A stretch of 64,000 nucleotides of DNA from Unio delphinus (taxonomy: Eukaryota > Mollusca > Bivalvia > Unionida > Unionidae): assembly GCA_029339505.1 (NCBI GenBank), contig JAQISU010000233.1, positions 6,535,001 to 6,599,000 of the forward strand. The letters are read 5' to 3'. The notes below the pieces were generated by a model. It was not told the DNA's origin, searched no databases, and saw nothing but the letters and a program-made list of their open reading frames with translations. The first letter of the stretch is position 1. Every line of letters begins with the position of its first letter. Shown in pieces: positions 40,786 to 51,043 of this stretch. The position numbers and the translations under genes are program-made.

Positions 40786-43349
40786 TGTCAATCCTATCTC
40801 TAATGGTTTGTACTTTGTCAGAGAACAAAGTTGCAAACATGTCGAGATGTTCGACTGGAGAGAGAAAGTGGTTGGAAGTGGTGTACATTTTTGTTCTTTG
40901 ACATTAGCTTCTTAGTGTTCTCGAAGAGCACTTTGCAGCTGGAGCTTTCCGTGATCTTAGTTTAAACTAACAGCAGGCCAACAACGTTTTAGCAACGTCT
41001 AGAAGAAAATTAGAAAGGACTAGTATATGTTCATTGTACACATGATGGTTGCTAATTGTTTAGTGCTTGCAATAGCGTTTGTAACTTATAAACATCGTAT
41101 CTCTGGCAATGCAGGGTACAGATCTTCTAATACCATAAGTAGTAGAGGAGTCACATATCTAAATCCAACATACCCCATATCATCCTCGTAAAACAGTATA
41201 CCCGTACAAATGTTCCAAACAGCAATTATGAAAGTTAATTTCATATGTCACGTTTGTTCCAAGATGTCTCTGTGTGGTGTTAGTCGAACGCAAAACGATA
41301 TGCTTAAGTGAATTTCTTTTTGGTAAAATTTAATTGAACAATTTAATGTGAATCAAAACTTTAAAACGTTTTTGTCCTGAGCACAGTCATTCACAAAACG
41401 CTGTAGAGCTAACCCTCAACGTTCACGATAGCTGAGTTCCCCAGAATAGTCCCTCAAATGAACACATTTTTGTTTCACTGTCTTTAATCTGCAGTGGCAA
41501 ATATTCGTACAGAGGTATACATTTGAACCGTATAGCAAGCCAGCTTCTAATACCACATAACTATCAGATGGTATCATAAAGTTATCCGTTGTATTCTTAT
41601 GGTAAGTGACAATTGTGTTCATGGCGTTTTGGTGGATAATACACACTGTGTGGATAAATAACATGTTATCAGCTGTACAGTCTTTTTGCTAAGTAATATC
41701 ATGGTGAATCTAGACCTTAAGCACCTGTGTAATTATAGGTGGGGATGGGTGAAGATCAAAATATGTAATGGGGGGGGGGGGAGGAGGAGGGGATAAACAC
41801 AAATTTCTATAGAAAAACATGGATTATTCAATCAAATTTTCCAACACTTGCGCATCGTTTGTGCAAGGCAAATAGTGACTTGTTTGTTACATTTTTTAAA
41901 ATATTCTGATTTGTTTATTTTAATAAGTTGTATCTTCAAAATAATAATGACAAACAATATACATTAAAGTAGACATACAAATAACCTCTTTATTTCATTA
42001 CACTAATTTACCTGATATTTACTTATCTAGGCAGTTCTGAAATTTGTCTGTGTTTAAGCAATACCTTTTGTCAATGTCCATTAGAAGATACAGATTGAGT
42101 TTCCTCTGGAGGATACCAATTCTGATTTTAAACCTGAGTAAAAGTAAAATCCATAAAATCGATATAAAGTGATGATGAAATATATGTTGAAGTGTTTTGT
42201 TTGTTCATGCCCAGTTGTTTCTCTATAATTAAATATCTTTACTTTAAAATCTTTTGTTCAGTTTATCGTAATAGTTAAATAAGACTTATATACAGTGCAG
42301 AGTGCATTTTTATATGTGCGACGTTTAATTAATATGCAGTAATTATAATATATTAGAAAAGTCGAATGTGCACCAATATTTACATGGTTGTGCGATTTTG
42401 TGCACTCGTGTTCCCTTTCATCGTATCATTACTTCTTCTAGTACGACCGAATGACTGGTGATTAGTTTGTTCCAAATAAAAATTGTGCAGATCTAACATC
42501 TAATATGGTGACAATGGCAGCGTTCTTGCAAAACTTGCTATCTCTGCTCTTACAAGATGGATGGTAATGTTGATATTTTCGTAATGTGTAAATGACGATT
42601 TGGAGTTTCTTTCCAGTAGCGGGGCATATTTGTTTCAGAAACAGAAACAGCTTTCATTCTTCACTTTCAATATAGGTTTTGAATGTTGTCAGAATGTTGT
42701 AGGAGTGTCAATTGTTTGTTATTTTGTTGATCACATTATGCTAATTGTTTTCTTTAGCGTATGTGTTGACTACATTGTTATGTATATTTAATTTACATTG
42801 TTTGTTATTTTATTCATTATATGCTGTGGGTTATATAAAATTGTTTTAGTAGCTGACCTTGTCCAAAATAATGTCATTGTCTACCTGACCGGGAATCATT
42901 GATTTTGTTTATTCAGTAAACAACTGATACATAGTTTATATTTACCAGTGAATGTAGGTTCAATGTTAAGATCATTATCTTTATACGAGTCAATGATATT
43001 AGGTTTACCATGCTAATTTTTGTAACGGACCTTGTCCAAGTATAGCATTGATTGTTCCGGAAACTAAATTTTCTCGTACATGCTTGCTCTTCATTTGTGT
43101 CTTAGATCATTATGTAAACTTGCTTATTCAAAATATTATTCATTCGTGCTATAAGATCTTGAGGCAGAATCATTTGTGTCCAATGTTCTACCTGAGCTAG
43201 AATTTATTTATTCAAATTATGTATTCACTTGAGATACAAAGTGCTCAGTAATATTGTTGGAAACAGTCATTAAAATGGAATTATAGTGCATACAACAACG
43301 AAACCTTGGATGATATTACTGTGATTCAATAATAGACTGTTGCCAGAAC
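40786..43349. other. Unassigned AT-rich DNA
   Basis: No gene recognised; a poly-G tract lies at 41,770. Confidence 0.5.
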
Positions 43350-43357
43350 ATTATCAT

Positions 43358-43532
43358 CAACGTTTCCTCTAAGCGAATGGTAGGTATGCGCACAGTACTC
43401 GCTGCACTGCGCAAGCATTACGGAGACGAGCAAAATTTAACGTTCGATTGAGCAAAAATTGACAATTCAGCTGCGCGGGGATGACTGAGCAGCTGCGCGC
43501 GTGCGCACGCGCGCAGCTTAGAGGGAACGTTG
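43358..43532. mobile_element. 175-bp non-autonomous hAT-type element, GC-rich interior
   Basis: The ends are CAACGTTTCCTCTAAGC and GCTTAGAGGGAACGTTG (one mismatch when inverted), flanked by ATTATCAT (43,350-43,357) and ATTGTCAT (43,533-43,540), an 8-bp duplication with one mismatch. The interior is strikingly GC-rich (GCGCGCGTGCGCACGCGCGC) in an AT-rich setting. No coding content. Confidence 0.86.
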
Positions 43533-44154
43533 ATTGTCATGCAGGATATTATTACATTTGTATATTAGAGTGTTCTTGTGACTAGAGGCACTTAACACCT
43601 AAAGCGTTGGAAATTATTTGGAATACCACTAAAGTTTATTTATTAGGGCTTTACTTAGTTATTTAGGATTAAAATATCAATACACTAAGTCCCTTTTGCA
43701 TTTTCATTTTTGTATTTTAAGATAATACATTATTCGTTGATTTTTTTTTGTAAAACAAGGCTTTTTGCTTTCACTCTTTTCTGTTACGTGGTATAAGACC
43801 TCAGAGTAGTAAATATAAATTTTCAGTGGCGGAAACAAAGCAACCCTGAATAAAGCTCAATAGATTTTGTGCATGCATATGCTATTTAAAAGTAGCCCGA
43901 ACCAGCTCTGTCCAACATTAATATTACTATTCGTTGTTTCTTGTTTATTTATTGATAAATAGATTTTGTTGCAATGTTGCGCTAGTCAGTGTGCCAGAAG
44001 AAATGTCACCATTCTGAAATATGAACATTATCGTAACCATAATCGTTCCTCTTTATATAATTCTTACGCTTTTTGTCTTCCCGCTTCGGTTAAGTTTTGT
44101 TGCAAATTGTTTATGTCTTTGGAATACCGTTCTTTTTTTACATTAGTATTAATT

Positions 44155-44212
44155 ACAGGTTTGATTAATTACAGGTTTGATTAATTACAGGTTTGATTAA
44201 TTACAGGTTTGA
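44155..44212. repeat. 16-bp unit, four copies
   Basis: AGGTTTGATTAATTAC repeated. Confidence 0.92.
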
Positions 44213-44397
44213 CCCCCCCACCTTAAGAGTGATTCGATTTATGTAAATTGTTACTGTATCCAACGATGATATTAATTTTCAAAATCATTTCACTCGACAC
44301 AAACATATTCCACCACCACCACCACCACCAGCTGACGTTAATTTCAATATCAACAGGGTTATGAAGTCTTGAAATTATAACATAATCCTTCAAGTAT

Positions 44398-44620
44398 GGT
44401 GTTGCTGTTGTTATGGGTGTACAGCCTTTTCGCGTTATAGGCTACATGACAGCATAACTGGTGGAGGAAGAACCCGGGCAAAAGACATCGACCTACGGGA
44501 TGATACTGGCAAACGTTCCCATACTGGCCACACCCGATACTCGAACTTACGTGGACAGAGGTGAGATGGCAGAGATCGGTAAAGGCGAAAGCTTTTGGGC
44601 CACAAGGCCGTCTGGATCCT
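44398..44620 (-). mobile_element. tRNA-derived SINE, copy 3 of family A
   Basis: A more diverged relative of the SINEs at 2.8 kb and 21.9 kb: it keeps TGGTGGAGGAAGAACC, ATACTGGC and GACAGAGGTGAGATGGCAG in the same order. Confidence 0.72.
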
Positions 44621-46600
44621 TATTTATGTATGTGTCGTAACCTTTCTGTCCTAAACTTAATAGTTCTATTGACCTTTTAACGGTCTCTAATAGTTCCAAA
44701 ACCGACTGTCTAATAAATGTTCCGTCTTGTTCCTGTGTACCGATTATGTAGGTGATATAAGACCTTATGATGTCATCCTGTCTAGACATTCACTTATTGT
44801 TAACCCGTTGCCGTCTTGGAAGAAGTCCTACCAGAATGTCTATCCTTATCTACCGTATAATTCATTTTATATATTTAAAGTATCCTTCAATATTCAACAA
44901 TGCCTGGTACATGCATCTCCAAAAAACATGCATCTCCAAAAAGCTTTGATATTATTCTGGCCTATTACCAATCAAGTATAAAGGTTTCTAGTTTATTAAT
45001 CTATCCTCACTAGTGCAGAGGTCCAGTTTCTAAAATGTTGCATATAAAATTTAATTGTGTCCAATCTATACAATGATATTTGATCATGAAATTGGTGTAA
45101 CTATGTAATTAATTGTTTAGCTGTGTGCAGGACAAATTTGGTGTTGGTAATTTCTTTGTTTTCTAAATTCGCATTTATTTTTTTTACAAATGTTTTGATG
45201 TGTGTATAGTATAACCTAGCTGTATTGAAGTAGGGAAACAGCCAGTTAACCACCTGTATGTAATTAAATGACTATAAGAGGATACATATTTCGCTTGAAA
45301 TATATCTTTCTCTGTGTTCATAACTTTTGTTTGCACTTTTCCGGAGGACACTGCGATGAGGTGTAAATGCATGTACGAGAAGGAGCAAAGTAATTTAGAA
45401 TAAAATTGGTAATGAGATCTATCTCTTCAAGAAATCCAATAAATCTGTACCACAATATAGGGCCAATAATGCAGCTTTTAGAGAAACTCATTTGAATGCT
45501 TTGCGATTGAAACCTACATCTGGCAACTAGACGAAACCCTCGTACTAAATCAGGCACAAAGGGGTTAATCTTCCCTCGTCTATAAAGCACATTTATGGAA
45601 GGTAATTCAGATTATATAGGGAAAATTGCCCAAGTTCGATGGGCGAAACTCTTAATGGCTAACACCACTTATTTGTGAAATTGATGGGAATCAGACTATT
45701 GGCCCGCGGAAGAATTTATAAATAGGTAACTTTATGAGATCTCTGAACTTTACGATTTTCATGACCACTCGATAGATTAAAGGCTTTATATCTCATCTCG
45801 AGGAATCGTGGCGCGGACAGCTAGCTAGCCGTGTAGCTCAATTCGAAAAGCAAATAAAATATTTTCAAGATAACAATTGTTTCTATCTTTATTTTGTATA
45901 ACTTGTATTCAATAAGAACACATTAATTTCCTAAACCTAAATCAATGCTCTTGTTTGTTTGTTTGTTTGTTTTTTTAAAAAAAAGTTCGTTTATTTTGTT
46001 TTGCTTGTTTGTTTTTTTTTTTGCTTTTGTTTTTTATGTTTGCTGTTTTTGTTTTGTGTTGTTCTTTTTAATGTGACAATCGTTAAAAAAAACACTGACG
46101 GAGATATATGTTCGTTAATTGATTAACAAAGATGTAAGAGAAACACGAAGAAAGATAGGCCAAATTACGAAAAATAGGAAATGAATGAATTATTAATATT
46201 TTCATTAATCATTATTCATGAATCGTGCTTCTTATTTATCGGACCACACGCATGGTACCATCAATGGATTTTACCTGATAATTAAATTGAGTTTTATCAG
46301 GTAAACATCTGCTACAGCATAGCAAATCGCTCATAAAGCAATCGATAATCATTAAATATTCATAATGAGGCAATCAAACCTTAAAAGGACATTCATATTA
46401 ACATCTGTCAAATTAAAACGAGAATTGTGTGTTTGTGTCTATACTTTGAAAACGATATCATGGGATGCTCACGAAAGTAAATTTGCATCTTGAAAGTCAA
46501 GAAAACTTACTATCAGACAACCATGATTTGTTTTGAAAATAAAGCATTAACGTTATAATATCTCTAGCCTTAAAGCATGCACACTTTCTTAATACATTTA
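44621..46600. other. Unassigned AT-rich DNA
   Basis: No gene recognised; a T/G-rich tract (GTTTGTTT type) at 45,950-46,065. Confidence 0.5.
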
Positions 46601-46695
46601 TAAGCTGGTTAATTACATATTCATACTGTATAACTGGTTAATTACATATTCATACTGTATAACTGGTTAATTACATATTCATACTGTATAACTGC
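46601..46695. repeat. 29-bp unit, three copies
   Basis: CTGGTTAATTACATATTCAT then ACTGTATAA, three near-perfect copies. Confidence 0.92.
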
Positions 46696-47495
46696 AGCAA
46701 GGTGCTTTAAGTCGTAAATGATGCGAATGATTTCAAAGACATCTGAAAAACAAATTAAATTAATTAAAGAGAAACCATAAAATGTTTGATGATTTTTTAT
46801 TTTTTAACAATATTGGTTTCACAATACAGTACAATAAGATAGGAAACCCAATTTTCTTCAAGAAGGGTGATGATGATAAAGGTGTAGGACAATAGTTTTC
46901 AATCATAAAGGGCGGAGATGGTGTAGGGTTGTTGCGTAATTTTAAAATCTATCACGAGTTGTTGTTTTTTTTCTTTTCATTTTGCTGCTGTTACAAACCG
47001 CATCGATAACTTTTGATACAGTTTTCCAGCCTAGTTGAATCAAATCTCAGTCTTTCTTTTTAAAGTCAAATGTATGGAGCGTAGTACAATGCGAACGCTA
47101 TTTGACTACTTACAAATAATTAAGTTTCAATTGAGTTTCTTTTAATAGCATTGGTTCTTGGTCATTTGATTATTTATTTACACCAGTTGCAGTTTAATGT
47201 GGATGAAACTTTTTGCAACGTACAAAATATCATGAACGGAATTTTATCGATACCAGACATTTAATTATCATCCATCTTTTAGAATCAAATTATCTTCTTT
47301 GAATTCGTTCATAAGAACACGTGACATAACTTAAGTACAAAGCCTGGTTTTCTTTTTTAAAATGTAATTCCCACTAAGAAAGATTTATTTGAGCGCATTA
47401 CGAGGAACGTCCCATTCTATTGACCTTGAAGTATGTGAGGTATGAATGCATGCTCCTGATTTACAAGTTATTCAGCACTTACCATGAGATCTTAA
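46696..47495. other. Unassigned AT-rich DNA
   Basis: No gene recognised. Confidence 0.5.
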
Positions 47496-49258
47496 CATTA
47501 GGATGTATTGGATTTTAGCACACTGATATTGTGCATATACACCACGGATGTATTGGATTTTAGCACACTGATACTGTGTACATACAATCAGGATGTATTG
47601 GATTTTAGCACACTGATATTGTGTATATACAATCAGGATGTATTGGATTTTAGCACACTGATATTGTGTATATACAATTAGGATGTATTGGATTTTAACG
47701 CACTGATGTTGTCTATATAAAATTATGATGTATTGCATTTTAGCACACTTATATTGTGTATATAAAATTAGGATGTATTGGATTTTAGCACACTGATATT
47801 GTGTACATACAATCAGGATGTATTGGATTTTAGGACACTGATATTGTGTACATACAATCAGGATGTATTGGATGTATTGGATTTTAGCACACTGATATTG
47901 TATACATACAATCGGGATGTATTGGATTTTAGCACACTGATATTATGTACATACAATCAGGATGTATTGGATTTTAGTACACTGATATTGTGTATATACA
48001 ATCGGGATGTATTGGATTTTAGCACACTGATATTGTGTATATACAATCGGGATGTATTGGATTTTAGCACACTGATATTGTGTATATACAATCAGGATGT
48101 ATTTGATTTTACCTCACTGATATTGTGTATATACAATCAGGATGTATTGGATTTTAGCACACTGATATTCTGTACATACAATCAGGATGTATTGGATTTT
48201 AGTACACTGATATTGTGTACATACAATCAGGATGTATTGGATTTTAGCACACTGATATTGTGTACATACAATCAGGATGTATTGGATTTTAGCACACTGA
48301 TATTGTGTATATACAATCAGGATGTATTGGATTTTAGCACACTGATATTGTGTATATACAATCAGGATGTATTGGATTTTAGCACACTGATATTGTGTAT
48401 ATACAATTAGGATGTATTGGATTTTAGCACACTGATATTGTGTACATACAATCAGGATGTATTGGATTTTAGTACACTGATATTGTGTACATACAATCAG
48501 GATGTATTGGATTTTAGTACACTGATATTGTGTACATACAATCAGGATGTATTGGATTTTAGCACACTGATATTGTGTATATACAATCAGGATGTATTGG
48601 ATTTTAGCACACTGATATTGTGTATATACAATTAGGATGTATTGGATTTTAGCACACTGATATTGTGTATATACAATTATTATGTATTGGATTTTAGCAC
48701 TCTGATATTGTGTATATACAATCAGGATGTATTGGATTTTAGCACACTGATATTGTGTATATACAATCAGGATGTATTGGATTTTAGCACACTGATATTG
48801 TGTATATACAATTAGGATGTATTGGATTTTAGCACACTGATATTGTGTACATACAATCAGGATGTATTGGATTTTAGTACACTGATATTGTGTACATACA
48901 ATCAGGATGTATTGGATTTTAGCACACTGATATTGTGTATATACAATCAGAATGTATTGGATTTTAGCACACTGATATTGTGTACATACAATCAGGATGT
49001 ATTGGATTTTAGCACACTGATATTGTGTATATACAATCAGGATGTATTGGATTTTAGCACACTGATATTGTGTATATACAATTAGGATGTATTGGATTTT
49101 AGCACACTGATATTGTGTATATACAATTAGGATGTATTGGATTTTAGCACACTGATATTGTGTACATACAATCAGGATGTATTGGATTTTAGCACACTGA
49201 TATTGTGTATATACAATTAGGATGTATTGGATTTTAGCACACTGATATTGTGTACATA
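47496..49258. repeat. 45-bp tandem array, about 39 copies
   Basis: The unit is GATTTTAGCACACTGATATT, then GTGTATATACAATCAGGATG, then TATTG. A TAT/TAC variant and a TCAGG/TTAGG variant recur in blocks, suggesting higher-order amplification. Each unit contains a small hairpin, ATTGT...ACAAT. Because 45 is divisible by three, stop-free stretches give long repeat frames that are not genes. The array breaks off mid-unit at 49,258, where the Polinton-like element begins. Confidence 0.95.
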
Positions 49259-49530
49259 AGTAGTGTATGGGGACTACCTAGCGTCAATGGGAAAATCCTA
49301 TGTAAAACAGCTTGGGACACTCTAGCGTCAAGGGGAATTTAACATGGTGGGGACTATCTAGCGTCAAGGGGAATTTAACATGGTGGGGACTATCTAGCGT
49401 CAAGGGGAATTGAACATGGTGGGTCTATCTAGCGTCAAGGGGAATTGAACATGGTGGGTCTATCTAGCGTCAAGGGGAATTTAACATTGTGGGACTATAT
49501 AGCGTCAAGGGAAATATAACATGGGAAATA
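49259..49530. repeat. Putative left terminal region with 36-bp tandem repeats
   Basis: Right after the array, a short hairpin-like GTAGTGTATGGGGACTAC occurs, then about seven copies of a 33-44 bp unit: GGGACTATCTAGCGTCAAGG then GGAATTTAACATGGTG. Tandem repeats inside terminal inverted repeats occur in some Polintons. Whether it is repeated inverted at the right end cannot be seen. Confidence 0.7.
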
Positions 49531-49566
49531 AAACAAGGAAAAAAGGGGTGGCAATGAAAGCTACTA

Positions 49567-49574
49567 TCTTTTCG
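49567..49574 (-). promoter_or_regulatory. Histone downstream element-like box
   Basis: The minus strand reads CGAAAAGA 12 nt beyond the histone-type stem-loop. Purine-rich boxes at this distance base-pair with U7 snRNA in metazoan histone pre-mRNAs. The same eight bases occur at equal spacing after the other stem-loop. Confidence 0.65.
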
Positions 49575-49586
49575 AGACTTATGAGT

Positions 49587-49602
49587 GGCCCTGAAAAGGA
49601 CC
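49587..49602 (-). terminator. Histone-type mRNA 3' stem-loop
   Basis: The minus strand reads GGTCCTTTTCAGGGCC: a 6-bp stem (one G-U pair) with a 4-nt loop, preceded by AAC and followed by ACTC. It fits the strict consensus of replication-dependent histone mRNA 3' ends. It lies 27 nt after the stop codon of the 77-residue basic protein gene, within the usual histone range. No AATAAA is seen there instead. Confidence 0.85.
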
Positions 49603-49629
49603 GTTATATGTAATGTTAACAGTATTTTG

Positions 49630-49863
49630 TTAACATAGAGGACATCTCACAGATCTTCTTCTCTTCCTTAAACTTCTCCTTACTGTGGGTCCATAGAAGA
49701 GAACTCTCTTCAAACAACCTTGTCTTTCCACATAGACTCTTCTCTTCCAATAGGCTGTCTCCGTCCTATCAATGACACTCCATGATGATCTGACATACAT
49801 GGGTATGTCAGTCCTAAACAGCATACTTGACACAAGGGTTGACGATTCAACATTAGTCCACAT
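49630..49863 (-). CDS. Small basic protein with histone-type 3' end
   Basis: A 77-residue, arginine-rich protein that I do not recognise. The first half is mixed (MLFRTDIPMYVRSSW); the C-terminus is strongly basic (VRRSLRKRRRSVRCPLC), suiting nucleic-acid binding or nuclear targeting. It is not a histone: no histone-fold motif is visible and it is too short. Support as a gene comes from signals on both sides: a TATAAATA box 43 nt upstream of the ATG and a histone-type stem-loop 27 nt after the stop. It is the outermost gene of the element, transcribed outward toward the terminus. Role unknown; a small condensing virion protein is one guess. Confidence 0.7.
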   Translation of the reverse strand: MWTNVESSTLVSSMLFRTDIPMYVRSSWSVIDRTETAYWKRRVYVERQGCLKRVLFYGPTVRRSLRKRRRSVRCPLC

Positions 49864-50081
49864 CTTCTGATGAGAACAGGTGAATCGAATGCCGTGTACT
49901 GCGGTTATTTATAGGGGAAGAGCGGATTGAAACGGATTGAGTGTATCCACCAATCCAAACGTGCGTTACAAAAGTCAGTCACAACCATCCAATTGGAAGA
50001 GAGCAGTCTGTGACGTCACCTTTTCTATATAGAGGTACTAGCGTCTGTGCGCAGTCCATCGATTCAAGAGAGTTGTCAATC
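49864..50081. promoter_or_regulatory. Divergent promoter with TATA boxes, CCAAT and CRE
   Basis: Two TATA boxes face outward: TATAAATA on the minus strand (49,906-49,913) and TATATAG on the plus strand (50,026-50,032). Between them lie a CCAAT (49,950-49,954), a palindromic CCAATTGG (49,989-49,996) and a full CRE palindrome TGACGTCA (50,011-50,018), 7 bp before the plus-strand TATA. An initiator-like GCAGTCC at 50,051 sits at a sensible distance. The layout resembles divergent histone gene-pair promoters. Confidence 0.75.
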
Positions 50082-50732
50082 ATGGCGGACAGTAAGAAGA
50101 CAATGAATTGGAGTGAGCCAGGAGTAGAGACAGCAAGTCATGGACCAACAGTGACTACTAAAGTCATGTCAAATCTACATCCAGAAGAAGTGGATTTTAA
50201 CTGGGATATTGTGGATTTTTTAACATCGCAAGAATTTATTCCGGAACCTTCGTTGCCTTCTGTATCTTCTTATGGACACGTCGATGATTTTAAACAAAGA
50301 CAAAAAGAAGCATTGGAGCAATTTTTACAACAACAGAAAGTAGAAGAACAAGCTTTTCTTATGCAACAGCAGGAAGAAGAAGAAGCAAGAAGAAAACACC
50401 AGGAAGAAACAGTAGCATCAGCAGCATCAGCAACGGAGAAGAAAGAAGACCAAGGACAGAAAGAAAATAGTGAAAATCAAACGGTCACGACGGTACTTTT
50501 AGATATTTTAGCTGAGTTAAGGAGTCTGAAACAAATGTATCAGACTTCTTTATCACGACCAAAGAGAAAAAGACCTTCTCGAGCGAAACAACCCGATCTC
50601 TCTGTGACTACGTCTACTTTACCACCGTTAGTGATTTCTACCAAATCATTGACAGGAACCACCAGTCCCGAAGTAGGCCTTGGCCGTGGCAAAGGCTTAA
50701 GACAGCTCAAGAGGATTTCATCCCGTTTCTGA
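50082..50732 (+). CDS. Glu/Gln-rich coiled-coil protein with histone-type 3' end
   Basis: A 216-residue protein from the ATG at 50,082 (MADSKKTMNW). The frame is open further up to 49,941, but the promoter TATA at 50,026 makes the inner start the likely one. Residues about 65-120 are a charged Gln/Glu coiled coil (KQRQKEALEQFLQQQKVEEQ), then a second short helix LLDILAELRSLKQMYQ, a basic nuclear-signal-like cluster RPKRKRPSRAKQ, and a Ser/Thr/Gly-rich tail ending in LRQLKRISSRF. I do not recognise the family; an early regulatory or DNA-associated role is only a guess. Its mRNA seems to end in a histone-type stem-loop 33 nt after the stop. Confidence 0.8.
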   Translation: MADSKKTMNWSEPGVETASHGPTVTTKVMSNLHPEEVDFNWDIVDFLTSQEFIPEPSLPSVSSYGHVDDFKQRQKEALEQFLQQQKVEEQAFLMQQQEEEEARRKHQEETVASAASATEKKEDQGQKENSENQTVTTVLLDILAELRSLKQMYQTSLSRPKRKRPSRAKQPDLSVTTSTLPPLVISTKSLTGTTSPEVGLGRGKGLRQLKRISSRF

Positions 50733-50765
50733 GTTTGTTTTGTTTTAAACACACAAAACACCAAC

Positions 50766-50781
50766 GGTCCTTTTCAGGACC
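50766..50781 (+). terminator. Histone-type mRNA 3' stem-loop
   Basis: GGTCCTTTTCAGGACC forms a perfect 6-bp stem with a 4-nt loop, flanked by CCAAC upstream and ACTCCA downstream, matching the metazoan histone mRNA 3' consensus recognised by SLBP. It sits 33 nt after the stop codon. Confidence 0.9.
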
Positions 50782-50794
50782 ACTCCAATTATTT

Positions 50795-50802
50795 CGAAAA
50801 GA
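50795..50802 (+). promoter_or_regulatory. Histone downstream element-like box
   Basis: CGAAAAGA begins 13 nt after the stem-loop, the spacing expected for U7 snRNA pairing. The same octamer follows the minus-strand stem-loop at 12 nt. Confidence 0.65.
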
Positions 50803-50955
50803 AATACTATGTCAATTGCCTATTTCAATGAAAACTCAAAAGGCCTTTATGTTTTTTAAAAACCCATGATGTACGTGTGAGTGAATGAATGTGTGAGTGT
50901 AGGTAATTATACTATCAAATCAAAACCAAGAGACACTTACGTTTTTTCTCTTTAG

Positions 50956-50961
50956 TTTATT
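50956..50961 (-). terminator. Polyadenylation signal AATAAA of the zinc-knuckle gene
   Basis: The minus strand reads AATAAA about 80 nt after the stop codon at 51,044. This is an ordinary 3' end, unlike the two histone-type ends next door. Confidence 0.7.
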
Positions 50962-51043
50962 CTAGTACAAACGTCACAATTCAAAATCACAACATAACAT
51001 AACATAAGACCACTTTAAAAAAGTTCATAGGTTTTCTTCTGTT

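Noticed and set aside
47778..49085. Repeated 15-residue frames (LDFSTLILCTYNQDV)
   Set aside because: A by-product of a 45-bp minisatellite; frames stop wherever TCAGG becomes TTAGG.
47496..49258. CRISPR-like array
   Set aside because: Units are contiguous with no unique spacers, and the host is a eukaryote.
49630..49863. The 77-residue protein as a true histone or protamine
   Set aside because: No histone-fold sequence and not protamine-like throughout; only the 3' end signal is histone-like.
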